64,000 nucleotides of DNA, taken from Bilabrum cf. latius (lineage: Eukaryota; Bigyra: Bicosoecida; Bigyra; Bicosoecida). Below are positions 59,485 through 64,000 of this stretch, piece by piece. The stretch spans positions 310,001 to 374,000 of the forward strand of contig OZ237751.1 in the NCBI GenBank assembly GCA_965178125.1, written 5' to 3'. Under the pieces are notes generated by a model, which saw only the letters and a program-made list of their open reading frames with translations, was not told the origin of the DNA and made no database searches. The number at the start of each line of letters is the position of its first letter. The stretch's first letter is position 1. A program made the translations under genes and the position numbers.

Positions 59485-62400
59485 CCGGTGACTGTGCCGT
59501 TGTTGGTGAGGGGCGCGTTGGGGTGCAGGTGTGGCTGTGCTGGTCGTGTGTCTGCAGGGGGCCTTGGCTAGGCTGGTGACTGTGCCGTTGTCGGTGAGGG
59601 GCGCGTTGGGGTGCAGGTGTGGCTGTGCTGGTCGTGTGTCTGCAGGGGGCCTTGGCTAGGCCGGTGACTGTGCCGCTGTTGGTGAGGGGCGCGTTGGGGT
59701 GCAGGTGTGGCTGTGCTGGTCGTGTGTCTGCAGGGGGCCTTGGCTAGGCCGGTGACTGTGCCGTTGTCGGTGAGGGGCGCGTTGGGGTGCAGGTGTGGCT
59801 GTGCTGGTCGTGTGTCTGCAGGGGGCCTTGGCTAGGCCGGTGACTGTGCCGTTGTCGGTGAGGGGCGCGTTGGGGTGCAGGTGTGGCTGTGCTGGTCGTG
59901 TGTCTGCAGGGGGCCTTGGCTAGGCCGGTGACTGTGCCGTTGTTGGTGAGGGGCGCGTTGGGGTGCAGGTGTGGCTGTGCTGGTCGTGTGTCTGCAGGGG
60001 GCCTTGGCTAGGCCGGTGACTGTGCCATTGTTGGTGAGGGGCGCGTTGGGGTGCAGGTGTGGCTGTGCTGGTCGTGCGGCTGCAGGGGGCCTTGGCTAGG
60101 CCGGTGACTGTGCCGTTGTTGGTGAGGGGCGCGTTGGGGTGCAGGTGTGGCTGTGCTGGTCGTGTGTCTGCAGGGGGCCTTGGCTAGGCCGGTGACTGTG
60201 CCGTTGTCGGTGAGGGGCGCGTTGGGGTGCAGGTGTGGCTGTGCTGGTCGTGTGTCTGCAGGGGGCCTTGGCTAGGCCGGTGACTGTGCCGTTGTTGGTG
60301 AGGGGCGCGTTGGGGTGCAGGTGTGGCTGTGCTGGTCGTGTGTCTGCAGGGGGCCTTGGCTAGGTCGGTTACTGTGCCGTTGTTGGTGAGGGGCGCGTTG
60401 GGGTGCAGGTGTGGCTGTGCTGGTCGTGTGTCTGCAGGGGGCCTTGGCTAGGCCGGTGACTGTGCCGTTGTTGGTGAGGGGCGCGTTGGGGTGCAGGTGT
60501 GGCTGTGCTGGTCGTGTGTCTGCAGGGGGCCTTGGCTAGGCCGGTGACTGTGCCATTGTTGGTGAGGGGCGCGTTGGGGTGCAGGTGTGGCTGTGCTGGT
60601 CGTGCGGCTGCAGGGGGCCTTGGCTAGGCCGGTGACTGTGCCGTTGTTGGTGAGGGGCGCGTTGGGGTGCAGGTGTGGCTGTGCTGGTCGTGCGGCTGCA
60701 GGGGGCCTTGGCTAGGCCGGTGACTGTGCCGTTGTTGGTGAGGGGCGCGTTGGGGTGCAGGTGTGGCTGTGCTGGTCGTGTGTCTGCAGGGGGCCTTGGC
60801 TAGGCCGGTGACTGTGCTGGTCGTGTGTCTGCAGGGGGCCTTGGCTAGGCCGGTGACTGTGCCGTTGTTGGTGAGGGGCGCGTTGGGGTGCAGGTGTGGC
60901 TGTGCTGGTCGTGCGGCTGCAGGGGGCCTTGGCTAGGCCGGTGACTGTGCCATTGTTGGTGAGGGGCGCGTTGGGGTGCAGGTGTGGCTGTGCTGGTCGT
61001 GTGTCTGCAGGGGGCCTTGGCTAGGCCGGTGACTGTGCCGTTGTTGGTGAGGGGCGCGTTGGGGTGCAGGTGTGGCTGTGCTGGTCGTGTGTCTGCAGGG
61101 GGCCTTGGCTAGGCCGGTGACTGTGCCGTTGTCGGTGAGGGGCGCGTTGGGGTGCAGGTGTGGCTGTGCTGGTCGTGTGTCTGCAGGGGGCCTTGGCTAG
61201 GCCGGTGACTGTGCCGTTGTTGTTGAGGGGCGCGTTGGGGTGCAGGTGTGGCTGTGCTGGTCGTGCGTCTGCAGGGGGCCTTGGCTAGGCCGGTGACTGT
61301 GCCGTTGTTGGTGAGGGGCGCGTTGGGGTGCAGGTGTGGCTGTGCTGGTCGTGTGTCTGCAGGGGGCCTTGGCTAGGCCGGTGACTGTGCCGTTGTCGGT
61401 GAGGGGCGCGTTGGGGTGCAGGTGTGGCTGTGCTGGTCGTGTGTCTGCAGGGGGCCTTGGCTAGGCCGGTGACTGTGCCGATGTCGGTGAGGGGCGCGTT
61501 GGGGTGCAGGTGTGGCTGTGCTGGTCGTGTGTCTGCAGGGGGCCTTGGCTAGGCCGGTGACTGTGCCGTTGTTGGTGAGGGGCGCGTTGGGGTGCAGGTG
61601 TGGCTGTGCTGGGCGTGCGGCTGCAGGGGGCCTTGGCTAGGCCGGTGACTGTGCCGTTGTTGGTGAGGGGCGCGTTGGGGTGCAGGTGTGGCTGTGCTGG
61701 TCGTGTGTCTGCAGGGGGCCTTGGCTAGGCCGGTGACTGTGCCGTTGTCGGTGAGGGGCGCGTTTGGGTGCAGGTGTGGCTGTGCTGGTCGTGCGGCTGC
61801 AGGGGGCCTTGGCTAGGCCGGTGACTGTGCCATTGTTGGTGAGGGGCGCGTTGGGGTGCAGGTGTGGCTGTGCTGGTCGTGTGTCTGCAGGGGGCCTTGG
61901 CTACGCCGGTGACTGTGCCGTTGTCGGTGAGGGGCGCGTTGGGGTGCAGGTGTGGCTGTGCTGGTCGTGCGGCTGCAGGGGGCCTTGGCTAGGCCGGTGA
62001 CTGTGCCGTTGTTGGTGAGGGGCGCGTTGGGGTGCAGGTGTGGCTGTGCTGGTAGTTGCTGGTCGTGCGGCTGCAGGGGGCCTTGGCTAGGCCGGTGACT
62101 GTGCCATTGTTGGTGAGGGGCGCGTTGGGGTGCAGGTGTGGCTGTGCTGGTCGTGCGGCTGCAGGGGGCCTTGGCTAGGCCGGTGACTGTGCCGTTGTTG
62201 TTGAGGGGCGCGTTGGGGTGCAGGTGTGGCTGTGCTGGTCGTGCGGCTGCAGGGGGCCTTGGCTAGGCCGGTGACTGTGCCGTTGTTGGTGAGGGGCGCG
62301 TTGGGGTGCAGGTGTGGCTGTGCTGGTCGTGTGTCTGCAGGGGGCCTTGGCTAGGCCGGTGACTGTGCCGTTGTCGATGAGGGGCGCGTTGGGGTGCAGG

Positions 62401-63030
62401 TGTGGCTGTGCTGGTCGTGTGTCTGCAGGGGGCCTTGGCTAGGCCGGTGACTGTGCCGTTGTTGGTGAGGGGCGCGTTGGGGTGCAGGTGTGGCTGTGCT
62501 GGTCGTGCGGCTGCAGGGGGCCTTGGCTAGGCCGGTGACTGTGCCATTGTTGGTGAGGGGCGCGTTGGGGTGCAGGTGTGGCTGTGCTGGTCGTGCGGCT
62601 GCAGGGGGCCTTGGCTACGCCGGTGACTGTGCCGTTGTCGGTGAGGGGCGCGTTGGGGTGCAGGTGTGGCTGTGCTGGTCGTGCGGCTGCAGGGGGCCTT
62701 GGCTAGGCCGGTGACTGTGCCGTTGTTGGTGAGGGGCGCGTTGGGGTGCAGGTGTGGCTGTGCTGGTCGTGTGTCTGCAGGGGGCCTTGGCTAGGCCGGT
62801 GACTGTGCCGTTGTCGATGAGGGGCGCGTTGGGGTGCAGGTGTGGCTGTGCTGGTCGTGTGTCTGCAGGGGGCCTTGGCTAGGCCGGTGACTGTGCCGTT
62901 GTTGGTGAGGGGCGCGTTGGGGTGCAGGTGTGGCTGTGCTGGTCGTGCGGCTGCAGGGGGCCTTGGCTAGGCCGGTGACTGTGCCGTTGTTGGTGAGGGG
63001 CGCGTTGGGGTGCAGGTGTGGCTGTACTAG
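59485..63030 (+). repeat. 88-bp G-rich minisatellite, about 40 tandem copies
   Basis: Head-to-tail units of 88 bases starting CCGGTGACTGTGCCGTTGTT and ending GGGGGCCTTGGCTAGG. Recurrent variants are GTTGTTGG/GTTGTCGG/ATTGTTGG near the start and TGTGTCTGC/TGCGGCTGC near the end, occurring in mosaic combinations. One unit near 60800 is truncated, and one near 62050 carries a short insertion. The unit is not a multiple of three and the apparent open frames are accidental. Confidence 0.97.
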
Positions 63031-63365
63031 GCTTGTGGGTGATGGGTTAGTATTTTTCGTATTTTGGTTGTTTTGGCGTTTGTAAGTATTCATAATCTCG
63101 ACGATAGTTGGTTCGACTTCATCGACTTCGACACTACCGGGAAGCTACTGCTGATACTCAGTTGGGGATCATGTTTGTTTGACCAACTGATTTATTGTGT
63201 CGCTCTATACTTAGCCTACTAGAATGCCACCTTTCTTATAACCTTATCCGATTAGCTTCAAAACATCCCGGATCTTATTCAGTATTCAAGCATGGTATCA
63301 CGGACAGTTGCCTTTGAAAGGTTAAATCTCTAGACCTCAAGGCATAAGTCCAACTCAGGACCCTA
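63031..63365. other. Unique spacer between the two minisatellites
   Basis: About 335 bases of AT-richer single-copy sequence; no gene, RNA or repeat recognised. Confidence 0.6.
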
Positions 63366-64000
63366 CTTGCCCCATCCAGTCCATCCACCACGCCCCCCTC
63401 ACCCTGCCCTGCCGGCCTCACTGGCCCCATCCAGTCCATCCACCACGCCCCCCTCACCCTGCCCTGCCGGCCTCTCACTGGCCCCATCCAGTCCATCCAC
63501 CACGCCCCCCTCACCCTGCCCTGCCGGCCTCACTGGCCCCATCCAGTCCATCCACCACGCCCCCCTCACCCTGCCCTGCCGGCCTCACTGGTCCCATCCA
63601 GTACATCCGCCACGCCCCCCTCACCCTGCCCTGCCGGCCTCTCACTGGCCCCATCCAGTCCATCCACCACGCCCCCCCCACCCTGCCCTGCCGGCCTCTC
63701 ACTGGCCCCATCCAGTCCATCCACCACGCCCCCCTCACCCTGCCCTGCCGGCCTCTCACTGGCCCCATCCAGTCCATCCACCACGCCCCCCTCACCCTGC
63801 CCTGCCGGCCTCACTGGTCCCATCCAGTCCATCCACCACGCCCCCCTCACCCTGCCCTGCCGGCCTCACTGGTCCCATCCAGTCCATCCGCCACGCCCCC
63901 CTCACCCTGCCCTGCCGGCCTCTCACTGGCCCCATCCAGTCCATCCACCACGCCCCCCCCACCCTGCCCTGCCGGCCTCACTGGCCCCATCCAGTCCATC
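63366..64000 (+). repeat. 55/57-bp C-rich minisatellite, at least 11 copies, open at window end
   Basis: Tandem units beginning CCCCATCCAGTCCATCCACC and ending CTGCCGGCCTCACTGG (55 bases), or with an extra CT giving CTCTCACTGG (57 bases). A few point variants occur (TCCGCC, CCCCACC, GGTCCC). The array continues beyond the window, so its length is unknown. Confidence 0.97.

Noticed and set aside
61764-62714. Open frames of 74-78 codons inside the 88-bp array
   Set aside because: The unit length is not a multiple of three, so frames shift each copy. The frames are accidental products of the repeat.
59485-64000. CRISPR array
   Set aside because: The repeats are directly adjacent tandem units with no unique spacers, in eukaryotic DNA. 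They are minisatellites.
1-64000. tRNA genes, especially a suppressor tRNA-Gln with CUA anticodon, and rRNA genes
   Set aside because: I found no convincing cloverleaf or rRNA core by eye. The expected tRNA must lie elsewhere in the genome, and a covariance search would be decisive.

Overview
This window looks like nuclear DNA of a GC-rich, flagellated microbial eukaryote (protist). It has short GT-AG introns of 85-112 bases, a motor of the ciliary dynein heavy chain family, a condensin subunit, C2H2 zinc fingers, a SET methyltransferase-like protein and an MIT-calpain. I cannot name the lineage. Genes are dense and mostly intron-poor.

The fact that controls the annotation is the genetic code. 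Read with the standard code, most genes here break into many in-frame pieces, and nearly every break is TAG. If TAG is read through, the pieces join into long single frames: 11.3 kb for a coiled-coil protein and 22.7 kb for a dynein exon, with no in-frame TAA or TGA where I checked. All 13 genes end in TAA (3) or TGA (10). TAG lines up with CAG between two recent zinc-finger paralogs and heads a run of CAG codons. I therefore read UAG as glutamine and UAA/UGA as stop (the same assignment as NCBI table 15). All CDS calls below use that code.

Layout: 344-2471 (+) fused indole-glycerol-phosphate synthase/phosphoribosylanthranilate isomerase; 2522-3235 (+) unknown protein; 3311-3466 dispersed repeat; 3614-14896 (+) giant coiled-coil protein with an internal 3.4 kb array of 35- and 25-residue repeats; 15462-17264 and 17758-19551 (+) tandem eight-finger zinc-finger paralogs with AGC microsatellites; 19646-42696 (-) a giant dynein heavy chain of about 7,650 residues, apparently fused at its N-terminus to a CCDC81-type double HU module; 42868-43875 (+) secreted solute-binding-protein-like protein; 44045-46600 (-) SET protein; 46895-47452 (+) acidic unknown; 47746-48327 (-) FAM136A-like protein; 48473-about 52020 (-) MIT-calpain; 52453-56741 (+) condensin subunit 3/CAP-G; 56843-58567 (-) secreted beta-helix protein; then a gene-free repetitive end with a second copy of the dispersed repeat, an 88-bp minisatellite of about 40 copies and a 55/57-bp C-rich minisatellite that runs off the window.

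The genes do not form one pathway. They cover tryptophan synthesis, ciliary motility or centrosomal architecture, chromosome condensation, protein methylation, proteolysis and the cell surface. Several sit as close divergent pairs (dynein/solute-binding protein, SET/acidic protein, calpain/condensin), so shared promoters are likely. The most unusual points are the UAG reassignment and the HU-dynein fusion.
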